Assembly: GCF_014647115.1 (NCBI RefSeq)
Contig: NZ_BMOO01000001.1
Location: 606,919-650,183 of the forward strand
DNA: 43,265 nt
DNA from: Halarchaeum rubridurum
GTDB taxonomy: Archaea; Halobacteriota; Halobacteria; Halobacteriales; Halobacteriaceae
Reading direction: 5' to 3'
The translations under genes and the position numbers were made by a program. Positions 7,784 through 15,659 of the stretch are shown here, piece by piece. How positions within the stretch are numbered: position 1 is the first letter of the stretch; each line of letters opens with the position of its first letter. The notes under the pieces are model-generated. The model saw only the letters and a list, made by a program, of their open reading frames with translations, had not been told where the DNA came from and made no database searches.

Positions 7784-8958
7784 ACGCGCTCGCCGTCGTC
7801 GTCCCGAAGGCGGAGGCCGAGGCGAAGCTCGACGGCCTCGAAGCCGAGGGCGTCTACGACGACGCCCGGAAGGTGCGCGAGCACGACGCGGAGCGCGTCG
7901 AGTTACCGGTGCTCGCCGAGCCGCGCGCGACGACGTTCGACGCGCTGGTCGAGCAGGACGACCCCGAGGTGCGGACGGCCGGCCTCGACGACCACCTCCG
8001 CGAGCGTGGGTGGGACGAGGCGGCGATCGCGGCCGCGCCGTCCTCGTGGGCGGTCGTCGGCGACGTCGTCCTGGTCGCGTTCCCGGACGGCTACGACGCC
8101 GAGGAGCGGGCGGCGGTCGGCGAGGCCCTCCTCGACCTCCACGGCGAGGCGGGGACGGTGCTCGCGCGCGAGGGCGTCCACGGCGAGGCGCGCGAACCCG
8201 CGGTGTCGGTCGTCGCGGGGAGCGGCGACACGGAGACCATCCACACCGAGCACGGCACGAAGTACGCCCTCGACCTCGCCGAGGTCATGTTCGCGCCGGG
8301 GAACCAGGCCGAGCGCGCGCGGATGGGCGAGGTCGTGCGCGAGCACGAACGCGTCCTCGACATGTTCGCGGGCGTCGGCTACTTCGCGCTCCCGATGGCG
8401 CGCGCCGGCGCGCACGTCGTCGCCGTCGAGCGGAACCCGACGGCCTTCCGCTACCTCGCGGAGAACGCCCAGTTGAACGGCGTCGCGGAGCGCGTGGAGT
8501 GCGTGCTCGGCGACTGCCGCGACTACGAGGCGACGGAGGCGTTCGACCGCGTCGTGATGGGGTACTACGACAGCCTCGGCGGCTACGGCGCGAGCGAGGG
8601 CGACGCGGCGAAGGACACGGACGGGGACGAGGGGGGCGAGCGCGAGGCGCGCGGAGACGACGCAGGCGAGCGCGAGACGCGTGGAGACGACGCAGGCGAT
8701 GGCGGAGACGAGAGGGACGGAACCGGACCACGGAGCGACTACCTCGCGGCGGCGCTCGACGCCCTCGGCGGGTCGGGGACGCTCCACGTCCACACGACGT
8801 GTCCCGAGGACCGGTTCCCCGAGCGGTCGACGGAGCGCGTCCGCGCGGTCTGCGAGGCGCGCGACGTCACCGTGACGGACGTGGAAGCGCGCGTCGTGAA
8901 GTCGCACAGCGAGGGCGTCGTCCACGGCGTCCTCGACATCGTGGTCGGCGATGGGTGA
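7780..8958 (+). CDS. taw2: Trm5/TYW2-family tRNA modification enzyme, probably Taw2
   Basis: A 392-residue class I SAM-dependent enzyme acting on position 37 of tRNA-Phe (wyosine pathway) or as the m1G37 methyltransferase. The family segment HGTKYALDLAEVMFAPGNQ (159-177) precedes SAM motif I VLDMFAGVGYF (192-202). At the position where Trm5 carries an Asn-Pro-Pro-type motif it has VMGYYDS, which I associate with TYW2/Taw2 aminocarboxypropyl transferases, so Taw2 is favoured. Residues about 267-319 are an acidic low-complexity insertion encoded partly by a 30-bp tandem duplication. GTG start; 4-base overlap with nmd3. Confidence 0.82.
   Translation: MNALAVVVPKAEAEAKLDGLEAEGVYDDARKVREHDAERVELPVLAEPRATTFDALVEQDDPEVRTAGLDDHLRERGWDEAAIAAAPSSWAVVGDVVLVAFPDGYDAEERAAVGEALLDLHGEAGTVLAREGVHGEAREPAVSVVAGSGDTETIHTEHGTKYALDLAEVMFAPGNQAERARMGEVVREHERVLDMFAGVGYFALPMARAGAHVVAVERNPTAFRYLAENAQLNGVAERVECVLGDCRDYEATEAFDRVVMGYYDSLGGYGASEGDAAKDTDGDEGGEREARGDDAGERETRGDDAGDGGDERDGTGPRSDYLAAALDALGGSGTLHVHTTCPEDRFPERSTERVRAVCEARDVTVTDVEARVVKSHSEGVVHGVLDIVVGDG
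8638..8697 (+). repeat. 30-bp tandem duplication inside taw2
   Basis: Two adjacent 30-base units (8638-8667 and 8668-8697) differ at two positions. They encode EREARGDDAG and ERETRGDDAG in the acidic insertion of the tRNA enzyme. Both keep the frame, so this is an in-frame expansion of a linker. Confidence 0.9.
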
Positions 8959-9037
8959 GGGCGAGCGCCACGTCTGGCTCGCGCTCCTGCTCGCGCTGCT
9001 CGTCGTCGGCGCGGCGGTCGTCTGGGCGCTCGGATAG
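8951..9037 (+). CDS. Putative 28-aa single-span membrane peptide
   Basis: An ATG inside the last codons of the upstream tRNA-enzyme gene (8-base overlap) opens a 28-codon frame. It encodes a short charged head (MGEGERHVW) followed by a continuous hydrophobic helix of Leu, Ala and Val ending AVVWALG. This is the architecture of small single-pass membrane peptides. The evidence is the overlap-coupled start and the clean hydrophobic segment. High GC makes chance hydrophobic frames possible, so confidence is moderate. Function unknown. Confidence 0.45.
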   Translation: MGEGERHVWLALLLALLVVGAAVVWALG

Positions 9038-9045
9038 GCCCCGCC

Positions 9046-9053
9046 GTTTTTAC
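9046..9053 (+). promoter_or_regulatory. TATA box of the 27-aa membrane peptide
   Basis: GTTTTTAC is centred about 27 bases before the ATG at 9077. A good promoter directly before so short a frame supports it as a real gene. Confidence 0.55.
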
Positions 9054-9076
9054 GCGTCGAGGTCCGTAGCGTCGGT

Positions 9077-9160
9077 ATGGAGCGCCAGCAAGTCATCGCG
9101 CTGTTCCTCGCCGCCCTGATGCTGTTCTCGACCGTCGCGTACGTCCTCTCCGCGGTCTGA
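9077..9160 (+). CDS. 27-aa single-span membrane peptide
   Basis: A 27-residue product with a polar head (MERQQ) and one hydrophobic helix (VIALFLAALMLFSTVAYVLS). It has its own TATA-like element at leaderless spacing. I recall similar very small proteins of the MERK-VIAL-FL type in other haloarchaea, which raises confidence. Topology is probably N-in with a single span. The function is unknown. It ends 10 bases before the 3' end of the convergent helicase gene. Confidence 0.65.
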   Translation: MERQQVIALFLAALMLFSTVAYVLSAV

Positions 9161-9170
9161 GCGAGGTGGA

Positions 9171-11021
9171 CTAGTCGACGTCCCAGACGTCCGCCATCGG
9201 ACTCCGGCGCTCGGCGTCGCCGGCGTCGTCGCCGCTCGCGCCGCCGGCCGCGGAGTCGGGCGACGTTCGCCCCCCGCGACCGCCTCCGTTACTGCCACCC
9301 CCGGAGCGTCCGCCACGGCCACCCGACCCGCCGCCGTTTCGGGTGGACGACCCCGTCTTCGAGGGGGTCGGGGTGCCGGGGGAGACGTTCGCGGTGGCGG
9401 CGTCCGCGTCGAGGTCGGGGAGGGCGGGCGTCGTCATGCGCTCGACCTGCTCGCAAAACCACGGCGGCATGTCGTGGCGTGCGCGCTCGAAGACGTCGAG
9501 GACGGAGTCGTCGGCGACGTAGGTCGCGCCGTGGTCGTCGGGCGCGCGGACGACGCGCCCCGCGGCCTGGATGACGGTGCGGAGCGCGCTCCGGTAGTAC
9601 CACGCCCACTGGCCGTCGGCGAGGCGGCGCGCGACACGCGAGTCGTTCGTGTTGAGGAAGGGCGCTTTGCACAGGAGTTGCCAGCGCGCGAGGTCCCCCT
9701 CCAGGTCGAGGGCCTCCTCCATCTTCACGGAGAGAAAGGCCTCGGGTTCGTCGGACGCTTTCCACGCCTCCAGGTCGGCGTCGCGGGTGTCGCTCCCGTG
9801 TGCGCGGACCCGGTCGGCGACGCCGAGCGCGTCGAGTTCCTCGACGAGCGCCTCCTGGATCGCGTAGGAGTGGCAGTGGACGATGCCCTTCTCGTCGGGG
9901 TGGGCGACCATGATTCGCGCGAGGGTGCGCGCGACTTTCGGGAGGGTGTCGTCGCGCTCCTCGTAGGTCATCTTCCCCCGCGTCACGTCGTAGAGCGGGC
10001 GGTTCTCGACGGGGAAGGTGTGCTCGACGTCCACGAGCGCGACGTTCGCGGGGTCGAGGCCGACGGCGCGACAGAAGGCGTCCTTGTCGAGGATGGTCGC
10101 GGAGAGGAGCGCGAAGCGGTTCGCGCGGTCCCAGACGGTGTGTTTGAGGTAGCGCGCGGGGTTCATCGGCTTCGCGGTGATGCGCTTATCACTCCCCTGG
10201 TCGACGACCCACGTCGTCGCGGATTCGGGGTCGCGGTAGTCCTCCGCGAACCACGAGGCCTCGCTGATGAGTTCCTGGAGGCGGTCGCGCTCGGCGGCCT
10301 CCTCGGCGTCGAGTTCGTCCGCGCCGAGCAGTTCGTCCTTCCGGGACTCGCAGACCGAGACGAGGCGGTCGGTGAAGCGCGCGGCCGCCTCCGCGCCGTC
10401 GACGTCGGGGACGCGGAGGTCGTCCCAGACGGGGACGGTCCGGGGGCCGAGTTCGACCGTCGCGTACATCTCCGCCCACTCGGCCAGACCGTGGGCCTCG
10501 TCGATGACGCAGACGTCGCGTTTGCGGAACACCTCGCTGCCCGCGGTGCGCATGAAGTACGCGAGCGTCATCGCGGCGTGCGAGCGCGCGGAGGCGATGG
10601 CGCGTGCGGAGAAGTACGGACAGCGGTGTTTGACCGCGCAGTCGTAGCCGCGTTCGCGGGCGCAGGGCGCGCGGTCGACGGGCGTGTGCTCCTCGTCGGG
10701 GAGGATGCAGGTGTAGTTGTTCTTCCCGCGGATTATCTTGAGGTCGTCGAGCAGGTCGTCGGCGGCGACGTCGTCGAGTTGCGAGACCTGCGGCGTCGTG
10801 TAGTACGCGCCCGTCGCCTGGTGGGGGTCGGCTTCGTCGACCGCGCGCGCACAGCCCATGATGGCGCGGGCGATGAGCGACTTCCCCGAGCCGGTCGGCG
10901 CGCGCACGAGGACGACGTCGTTGCCGGCCGCGAAGGCGTCGCGGACGTCGGCGAGCGCGTGTTCCTGCGCGCCCCGGTAGGCGGGCGCGGGGAACTCGTC
11001 GTGGATGCGCGCCGGATTCAC
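9171..11021 (-). CDS. XPD/Rad3-like Fe-S DNA helicase
   Basis: A 616-residue superfamily 2 helicase. Walker A is PTGSGKS (42-48) and the DEAH box is at 174-177. Cys105, Cys120, Cys128 and Cys134 lie between them, the spacing of the XPD/DinG 4Fe-4S domain. The C-terminal helicase half contains QAAGRVVRAPDD (motif VI). After about residue 545 comes a Gly/Ser/Arg-rich linker of roughly 60 residues, ending in the short tail SPMADVWDVD. The start is GTG, supported by the conserved PAPAYRGAQE N-terminus and a CTTAAC element about 29 bases upstream. It probably unwinds DNA in repair or replication restart; the exact role is inferred. Confidence 0.92.
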   Translation of the reverse strand: MNPARIHDEFPAPAYRGAQEHALADVRDAFAAGNDVVLVRAPTGSGKSLIARAIMGCARAVDEADPHQATGAYYTTPQVSQLDDVAADDLLDDLKIIRGKNNYTCILPDEEHTPVDRAPCARERGYDCAVKHRCPYFSARAIASARSHAAMTLAYFMRTAGSEVFRKRDVCVIDEAHGLAEWAEMYATVELGPRTVPVWDDLRVPDVDGAEAAARFTDRLVSVCESRKDELLGADELDAEEAAERDRLQELISEASWFAEDYRDPESATTWVVDQGSDKRITAKPMNPARYLKHTVWDRANRFALLSATILDKDAFCRAVGLDPANVALVDVEHTFPVENRPLYDVTRGKMTYEERDDTLPKVARTLARIMVAHPDEKGIVHCHSYAIQEALVEELDALGVADRVRAHGSDTRDADLEAWKASDEPEAFLSVKMEEALDLEGDLARWQLLCKAPFLNTNDSRVARRLADGQWAWYYRSALRTVIQAAGRVVRAPDDHGATYVADDSVLDVFERARHDMPPWFCEQVERMTTPALPDLDADAATANVSPGTPTPSKTGSSTRNGGGSGGRGGRSGGGSNGGGRGGRTSPDSAAGGASGDDAGDAERRSPMADVWDVD

Positions 11022-11047
11022 TGCCTGTTCGTGACGCCGCCGCGCGC

Positions 11048-11053
11048 CTTAAC
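11048..11053 (-). promoter_or_regulatory. TATA-like element of the XPD-like helicase
   Basis: GTTAAG on the minus strand is centred about 29 bases before the GTG start at 11021. It supports that non-ATG start. Confidence 0.45.
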
Positions 11054-11097
11054 CCCCGCGCTCGGCGAGGCGGGGGTGGACGCGCTCGCGGCGGACG

Positions 11098-11313
11098 TCA
11101 CTCCTCGGTGAGCGCCTCGACGTCCGCGCGCGCCGGGTCCTCGGGGAGGGCCTCGATGCAGTCGTAGCAGAGGAAGAACTCGCTCCCGTCGTCGAGTTCG
11201 AGCGTCAACCCACCGGGACCGGCCTTCTCCAGCGAACCGAAGTCCCAGAAGTCCCCGACGCCGCCGGGCACCTCGACACGCGCCCCGCAGGCGTCGCAGC
11301 GTCGCTTGCTCAT
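11098..11313 (-). CDS. Small zinc-ribbon protein, haloarchaeal conserved type
   Basis: A 71-residue protein with two Cys pairs, RCDACG (Cys6, Cys9) near the N-terminus and LCYDC about 40 residues later. This is a probable four-Cys zinc ribbon. The middle (GGLTLELDDGSEFFLCYDCIEALP) is an acidic beta-rich segment. I recall similar proteins across haloarchaea, annotated only as a DUF. No function can be assigned; protein or nucleic-acid contact is possible. It lies divergent from the YkgJ-like gene and downstream of no other minus-strand gene. Confidence 0.75.
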   Translation of the reverse strand: MSKRRCDACGARVEVPGGVGDFWDFGSLEKAGPGGLTLELDDGSEFFLCYDCIEALPEDPARADVEALTEE

Positions 11314-11387
11314 ACGGCCCGTGGGGACGCCGGGCCCTTCGCCCTGTCGGGGAAGCTTTTCGGTTCCGTGGCACTACCTCGCACGGT

Positions 11388-12269
11388 ATGGAGGTGAACT
11401 GCGAGGGGTGCGCGGGATGCTGTCTCGACTGGCGGCCGCTCGTCGACGCCCCCGCCGACCACGAGCGCCGCGGCGCGCGCCCGCCGCTGGACGACACGTA
11501 CAACCTCGTCCCGCTGACCCGGTCGGACGTCCGCGCGTTCGTCGACGCGGGCTACGGGGACGCGCTGACGCCGCGGCTCTGGACGCCCGCCGCGGGCGAC
11601 GATTCGGTCACCGTGGACGACACGGCGCTCGCCGCAATCGGCGACCGGCCGGTGTTCTTCGTCGGCCTGCGCAAGCTTCCGAAGCCCGTCGCGCCGTTCG
11701 ACGGCGACGCGCGGTGGCTGCCCGCCTGTGCGTTCCTCGACCCCGAGAGCCTGCAGTGTCGGATTCACGACTCGGAGTGCTACCCGGAGGAGTGTGAGGA
11801 CTACCCGGGGCACAACCTCGCGCTGGACGCGGAGACGGAGTGCGAGCGCGTCGAGGACGCCTTCGGCGGGGAGCGGCTCGTCGACGACGGCGCGCCCGAC
11901 GACGCGGGCGTCCTGCTCGGCCCGCAGGCCCTCGGCGAGAAGGTGTTCTGCTACCCGGACGCGGGCGAGCTCGACGGCGTGGTCGAGCGGCTGCGCGCGG
12001 GCGAGCTGACGGACGCGGACCGCGCGCGCTTCGTCGGCGTCGCGGCGGCGAGCGCGCCCGGAACGGCCGCGGTGGAGCCGGCGAAGCGCGAGACCGACGA
12101 GGAGCGCGCCGCGGCGGCGGACTCGTGGGTCGGCCGGGCGGCCGCGGAGTGGGAGGCCCGTGCGGGAGCGACGGGGGCGCGCTGTGAGGGCGACGTCGGC
12201 CCGTCGCTCGCCGCGGACGTCGAGGAGGCGCGCGGCGCGCCCCCGACCCCGGGGTGGGACGACGTTTAA
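11388..12269 (+). CDS. YkgJ-family Cys-cluster (Zn/Fe-chelating) protein
   Basis: A 293-residue protein beginning MEVNCEGCAGCCLDW, with Cys5, Cys8, Cys11 and Cys12 forming the CxxCxxCC signature of the YkgJ/UPF0153 family. A second Cys group, CAFLDPESLQCRIHDSEC, sits about 120 residues later. Members are thought to chelate zinc or iron and their reaction is unknown. The C-terminal 80 residues are Ala/acid-rich and less conserved. CTTTTC lies about 29 bases before the ATG. The stop codon overlaps the TTTAAG promoter element of the next gene. Confidence 0.85.
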   Translation: MEVNCEGCAGCCLDWRPLVDAPADHERRGARPPLDDTYNLVPLTRSDVRAFVDAGYGDALTPRLWTPAAGDDSVTVDDTALAAIGDRPVFFVGLRKLPKPVAPFDGDARWLPACAFLDPESLQCRIHDSECYPEECEDYPGHNLALDAETECERVEDAFGGERLVDDGAPDDAGVLLGPQALGEKVFCYPDAGELDGVVERLRAGELTDADRARFVGVAAASAPGTAAVEPAKRETDEERAAAADSWVGRAAAEWEARAGATGARCEGDVGPSLAADVEEARGAPPTPGWDDV

Positions 12270-12270
12270 G
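12264..12270 (+). promoter_or_regulatory. TATA box of the SDR gene, overlapping the preceding stop codon
   Basis: GTTTAAG is centred about 27 bases before the ATG at 12294 and contains the TAA stop of the YkgJ-like gene. One sequence thus serves as both stop codon and promoter. Confidence 0.6.
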
Positions 12271-12293
12271 CGGGTGACGCGCGAGGGGACGGT

Positions 12294-13244
12294 ATGCGCG
12301 TACTCGTGACCGGTGCGACCGGCTTCGTCGGCGGCCACCTCGTCCCGGCGCTCGTCGAGGCGGGCCACGACGTCCGCGCCCTCGTGCGCGACCCGGCGCG
12401 GTACGACCCGCCCGCGGGCGTGGACGTCGCGGTCGGCGACCTGCTCGACCGAACGACGCTCGACGACGCCCTCGCGGAGTGCGACGCCGCCTACTACCTC
12501 GTCCACTCGATGGGGGCGGGCGACGCGTTCGCGGAGCGCGACCGGACGGCCGCGCGGAACTTCGCGGCCGCCGCCGACGCCGCCGGGGTCTCGCGCGTCG
12601 TCTACCTCGGGGGCCTCGGCGCGGACGGCGACGACCTGAGCGCGCACCTGCGCTCGCGGCGCGAGGTGGAGGGTGTCCTCCGCGACGCCGACGCCGACCT
12701 CACGGTGTTGCGCGCCGCAATCGTCGTCGGGGCGGGCTCGACGGGGTTCGACGTCGTCCGCCAGTTGGCGAAGCGCCTGCCGGTGATGGTGACGCCGAAG
12801 TGGGTGCGGACGCCCTGTCAGCCGGTCGCGGTCGCGGACGTCGTCGCGTACCTCGTCGGCGTCCTCGACGCGCCCGCGACCGCGGGCGAGACCTACGAGA
12901 TCGGCGGCCCGGAGGTGCTCACGTACGAGGCGATGCTCGAACGCACCGCGGCGCTGATGGGCCGCCGCCTCCGCGTGATTCCGGTGCCGATACTCTCGCC
13001 GACGCTCTCGGCGTACTGGATCGACCTCGTGACGGACGCACCGAAGTCGGTCGTCCGGCCGCTCGTCCGCGGGCTGAAGAACCCGGTCGTCGCGGACGAC
13101 ACGGCCATCCGCGAACACGTCCCGGTTCTGCTGACGCCGTTCGACGAGGCGGTGCGCGACGCCCTGCTCGCGGCCGGGGAGACGCCCGCGACGCACGGTG
13201 GGCGGGCGGGAGAGGAGAGCGGGGACGAGCGCCGCGATGCGTGA
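12294..13244 (+). CDS. NAD(P)H-binding atypical short-chain dehydrogenase (NDUFA9-like)
   Basis: A 316-residue Rossmann-fold protein. GATGFVGG (7-14) is the dinucleotide-binding loop of atypical/extended SDRs, followed by AYYLVHSMGAG and VVYLGGLG strands. The active-site Tyr-x-x-x-Lys of classical SDRs is not evident, so it may bind rather than reduce. Related proteins are called NDUFA9-like or NmrA-like. The last 20 residues are polar and hydrophilic. The ATG sits at leaderless distance from TTTAAG. It overlaps the following membrane-protein gene by 8 bases, indicating an operon. Confidence 0.88.
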   Translation: MRVLVTGATGFVGGHLVPALVEAGHDVRALVRDPARYDPPAGVDVAVGDLLDRTTLDDALAECDAAYYLVHSMGAGDAFAERDRTAARNFAAAADAAGVSRVVYLGGLGADGDDLSAHLRSRREVEGVLRDADADLTVLRAAIVVGAGSTGFDVVRQLAKRLPVMVTPKWVRTPCQPVAVADVVAYLVGVLDAPATAGETYEIGGPEVLTYEAMLERTAALMGRRLRVIPVPILSPTLSAYWIDLVTDAPKSVVRPLVRGLKNPVVADDTAIREHVPVLLTPFDEAVRDALLAAGETPATHGGRAGEESGDERRDA

Positions 13245-13920
13245 GGTCGACTACGGCCGGGCGTGGACGTACGAGAGCATCGTCGGCGCGGTCCCGGGCG
13301 TCGACGTGCCGGACGGCGTCGCGCTCGCCGCCCAGTTCGCGCTCTTCGAGGGCGCGGTGCTCGCGCTCGCGGCCGCAGGCGGCCTGTGGGGGGCGGTACC
13401 GGCGGCGACGGCCGCGGTGGTCGTCGCGACGGCGGGGAGCGCGCTCATGCTCGACCTCGGCCGTCGCCTCCGACGGGCCGACCTCCCCGACGCCTACACG
13501 CACGTCGTCTTCGGGTCGAGCGTCGAGACCGTGCTGGGCGTGGTCGCGTACGTCGCTCTGCTCACGTACCTGTTCGTCGTCGACCCGCGCGACGGCACGA
13601 CGCTCGTCGCGACCCTGCTCGGGACGCCGCCGTCCGCGCCCGCGGCGTTCCTCGCCCTCCTCGTCTGCTGGGACGTCTGCTACCGAATCGGCGTCGGCTG
13701 GTGGGCGGCCGTGACGGCGCTCTGGCGGGCGCTGGCCTTCGACCTCGACGAGGAGGCGCGGGGGACGGTGGCGGCCGCCGACCGGCGGACGGCGGCGTTC
13801 GGCCTCCTCCAGCTTCTCCTCGTCCCGTTCGTGGCGAGCGCGCCGCTGTTGGTGCTCGCGGTCGTCGGCCACGTGGTGGCGGTGCTCGTCGTGCTCGGAC
13901 TCGCGTCGGTGATGCGGTGA
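13237..13920 (+). CDS. Polytopic membrane protein, haloarchaeal conserved
   Basis: A 227-residue protein with about six membrane spans: near residues 30-50, 55-75, 90-115, 125-150, 155-170 and 185-225. The soluble head begins MREVDYGRAWTYESI. The ATG at 13237 overlaps the end of the SDR gene by 8 bases and is preferred to an upstream GTG giving 13 more residues without hydrophobic or conserved features. No catalytic motif is seen. Co-translation with the SDR suggests a shared membrane-associated role, but that is inference. Confidence 0.75.
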   Translation: MREVDYGRAWTYESIVGAVPGVDVPDGVALAAQFALFEGAVLALAAAGGLWGAVPAATAAVVVATAGSALMLDLGRRLRRADLPDAYTHVVFGSSVETVLGVVAYVALLTYLFVVDPRDGTTLVATLLGTPPSAPAAFLALLVCWDVCYRIGVGWWAAVTALWRALAFDLDEEARGTVAAADRRTAAFGLLQLLLVPFVASAPLLVLAVVGHVVAVLVVLGLASVMR

Positions 13921-13935
13921 GGAAGAAAAGAGGGG

Positions 13936-14109
13936 TCAGTTCTCTTTCATCCGCTTGAACTGGTCGAGCAACGCCTCGGCGGAGTCGCCCGCGTCGTACG
14001 TGACCGAGCCGTGGTAGTCGGTCCGGTCGTCGTCCTCGCTGAGGTCGACGTCGGCGTTCTTGCGTTCGCGGCGCTCGTGTTCGTCTTCGTCGTATGATCC
14101 GATGGACAT
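13936..14109 (-). CDS. Small acidic haloarchaeal protein (DUF5786 type)
   Basis: A 57-residue hydrophilic protein starting MSIGSYDEDEHERRE and ending GDSAEALLDQFKRMKEN. I recognise this pattern as the haloarchaeal DUF5786 family; no function is known. Upstream in-frame ATGs at 14124 and further would add residues. The TATA-like CTTTAGG at 14140-14146 puts transcription start near 14116, which leaves the ATG at 14109 as the first in the message and the conserved N-terminus. It is convergent with the membrane-protein gene. Confidence 0.82.
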   Translation of the reverse strand: MSIGSYDEDEHERRERKNADVDLSEDDDRTDYHGSVTYDAGDSAEALLDQFKRMKEN

Positions 14110-14139
14110 GGTACCGATACCCATGCTTACCCTACCCAC

Positions 14140-14146
14140 CCTAAAG
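14140..14146 (-). promoter_or_regulatory. TATA-like element deciding the DUF5786 start
   Basis: CTTTAGG on the minus strand places the transcription start near 14116. This excludes the in-frame ATG at 14124 and supports the one at 14109. Confidence 0.45.
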
Positions 14147-14184
14147 AGGGTATCGGAGGGCGGCAAAAATCTCGGGGGTCGGTC

Positions 14185-14469
14185 TCAGAACGAGACGGGT
14201 TCGGGGCCGTCGACGCCCATCGGGGTCGGGTCGCGGTCGGAGTAGCCGACGCGGCCGACCGCGTCCTGCCCGACCGCGCCGTACACCGCGTGGACCGCGG
14301 CCGTGGCGTCGGCGAACTCGTCGTCGCCCGTTCGTTCGAGGACGTCGCCGAGGCGTTCCTCGCCCGTCGGGTGTTCGATGCGCACCTCCCCGTACGCCGC
14401 GCACAGGTCGTCGGTGGTCGCCGGATAGGTCGCGTCTTCGAGCAGGTCGGTCGCCGTTCGGAGCGTCAT
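14185..14469 (-). CDS. Small haloarchaeal protein (DUF5789 type)
   Basis: A 94-residue protein beginning MTLRTATDLLEDATYP, with a central GEERLGDVLERTGDDEFAD segment and the ending GYSDRDPTPMGVDGPEPVSF. These features match what I recall of the haloarchaeal DUF5789 family. It resembles small all-helical proteins with no enzymatic motif. Eight further codons lie upstream in frame, but the conserved N-terminus starts at 14469. It is transcribed in the same direction as the DUF5786 gene with a 75-base gap. Function unknown. Confidence 0.8.
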   Translation of the reverse strand: MTLRTATDLLEDATYPATTDDLCAAYGEVRIEHPTGEERLGDVLERTGDDEFADATAAVHAVYGAVGQDAVGRVGYSDRDPTPMGVDGPEPVSF

Positions 14470-14585
14470 TACAGCTCTATCTATCGGGGACAATCATTAT
14501 GAATGTGGTGGGGCAGTAGTTACCATGGACCATACACTACGGGTTTCAGGGTACGTTTCTTGCCGCGCTCGCCCGTAGGGCCGGT

Positions 14586-15455
14586 GTGCCCCACGCCGAC
14601 CTCCACGTCCACACGACGGCCTCCGACGGGTCGATGGCGCTCGACGACGTGCCCGCCGCCGCGAAGCGTGCCGGCGTCGATGCCGTCGCCATCACCGACC
14701 ACGACATCGTTCATCCCGACCTCGACGCCCCGCTCACCGAGCGCGACGGCGTCGAGATCGTCCGCGGAATCGAGCTACGCGTCGAGACGCCGACCCAGCG
14801 CGTCGACCTCCTCGGCTACGGCGTCCGCGGGAGCAAAGAGCGAGCGCGGGCGGGCTCGACCGGACACGACGCGTCCGGCGACGACCGCGGGACGACGCTC
14901 CGCGACGAACTCGACCGCCTCGGACGCGACCGGATCGAGCGCGGCCGGCGCATCGTCGAGAACGTCGAGGCGGAACTGGGAATCGACCTCGGCCTCGACG
15001 TCGGGGCGGGCTTCGGCCGACCGCACGTCGCGCGCGCCGTCGTCGCGCACCCCGACACCGCCTACGACGAGATCGGCGCGGTGTTCGCCGACCTCATCGG
15101 CGAGGACGCGCCGTGCTACGTCGCCCGCGACGTCCCCACCTTCGAGCGCGGCCGCGCCCTCCTCGCCGACGCCTGCGGGGCTGTCGGCCTCGCGCACCCG
15201 CTACGCTACCCCGACCCGGACGCCGCGCTCGCGCTGTGCGCGGACCTGGACGCCGTCGAGCGCCACTACCCCTACGACCGGCCCGTCGGCCGCGACGTCG
15301 ACGACGGCGACGACGGCCACGCACGCGTCCGACACGCCGTCGAGGAACACGACCTGCTCGCGCTCGGCGGGAGCGACGCGCACGACGACACGCTCGGCGT
15401 CGCCGGCGTCGACAGCGGCGAATACCGCCGTCTCCGCCGCCGTATCCGGGGGTGA
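14586..15455 (+). CDS. PHP-domain phosphoesterase
   Basis: A 289-residue PHP protein. The N-terminal metal site is HVH at 7-9, TDHD at 37-40 and GIEL with Glu63, and a late GSDAH completes the metal-binding set. PHP enzymes of this size are often 3',5'-nucleoside bisphosphate phosphatases or RNase AM-like 5'-3' exonucleases; which one is unclear. Residues 83-105 form a polar insertion. The GTG start is chosen because it opens directly into ADLHVHTTASDGS and has CGTTTCT about 29 bases upstream. Confidence 0.85.
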   Translation: MPHADLHVHTTASDGSMALDDVPAAAKRAGVDAVAITDHDIVHPDLDAPLTERDGVEIVRGIELRVETPTQRVDLLGYGVRGSKERARAGSTGHDASGDDRGTTLRDELDRLGRDRIERGRRIVENVEAELGIDLGLDVGAGFGRPHVARAVVAHPDTAYDEIGAVFADLIGEDAPCYVARDVPTFERGRALLADACGAVGLAHPLRYPDPDAALALCADLDAVERHYPYDRPVGRDVDDGDDGHARVRHAVEEHDLLALGGSDAHDDTLGVAGVDSGEYRRLRRRIRG

Positions 15456-15466
15456 GGCGGCCACGG

Positions 15467-15474
15467 GCTTAAGG
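15467..15474 (+). promoter_or_regulatory. TATA box of the small zinc-finger gene
   Basis: GCTTAAGG is centred about 27 bases before the ATG at 15498. Confidence 0.55.
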
Positions 15475-15497
15475 TGCTACGGCACCCACGTTCGGGT

Positions 15498-15659
15498 ATG
15501 CGCTGTCACTACTGTGACCGGAGCGCCGACGTCTCCGTCGACAAGTCCGGCGTGCGCGTCGGGCTCTGCGAGGAGCACTTCCAGGAGCGCCTGGACGAAC
15601 TCGCGGACTCGGAGGCGCTCTCACGGCTCCGCGAACAGCTCGACATCGACCGGGCCTGA
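15498..15659 (+). CDS. 53-aa zinc-finger-like protein (DUF6757 type)
   Basis: A 53-residue protein, MRCHYCDRSADVS at the N-terminus (Cys3, Cys6) and LCEEHFQERLDEL later, giving a CxxC plus Cys-x-x-His set that could hold one zinc ion. The C-terminal half is a charged helix. It resembles a haloarchaeal family that I recall as DUF6757. The leaderless TATA spacing supports expression. No function is known. About 240 bases of intergenic DNA follow before the convergent ferredoxin gene. Confidence 0.78.
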   Translation: MRCHYCDRSADVSVDKSGVRVGLCEEHFQERLDELADSEALSRLREQLDIDRA

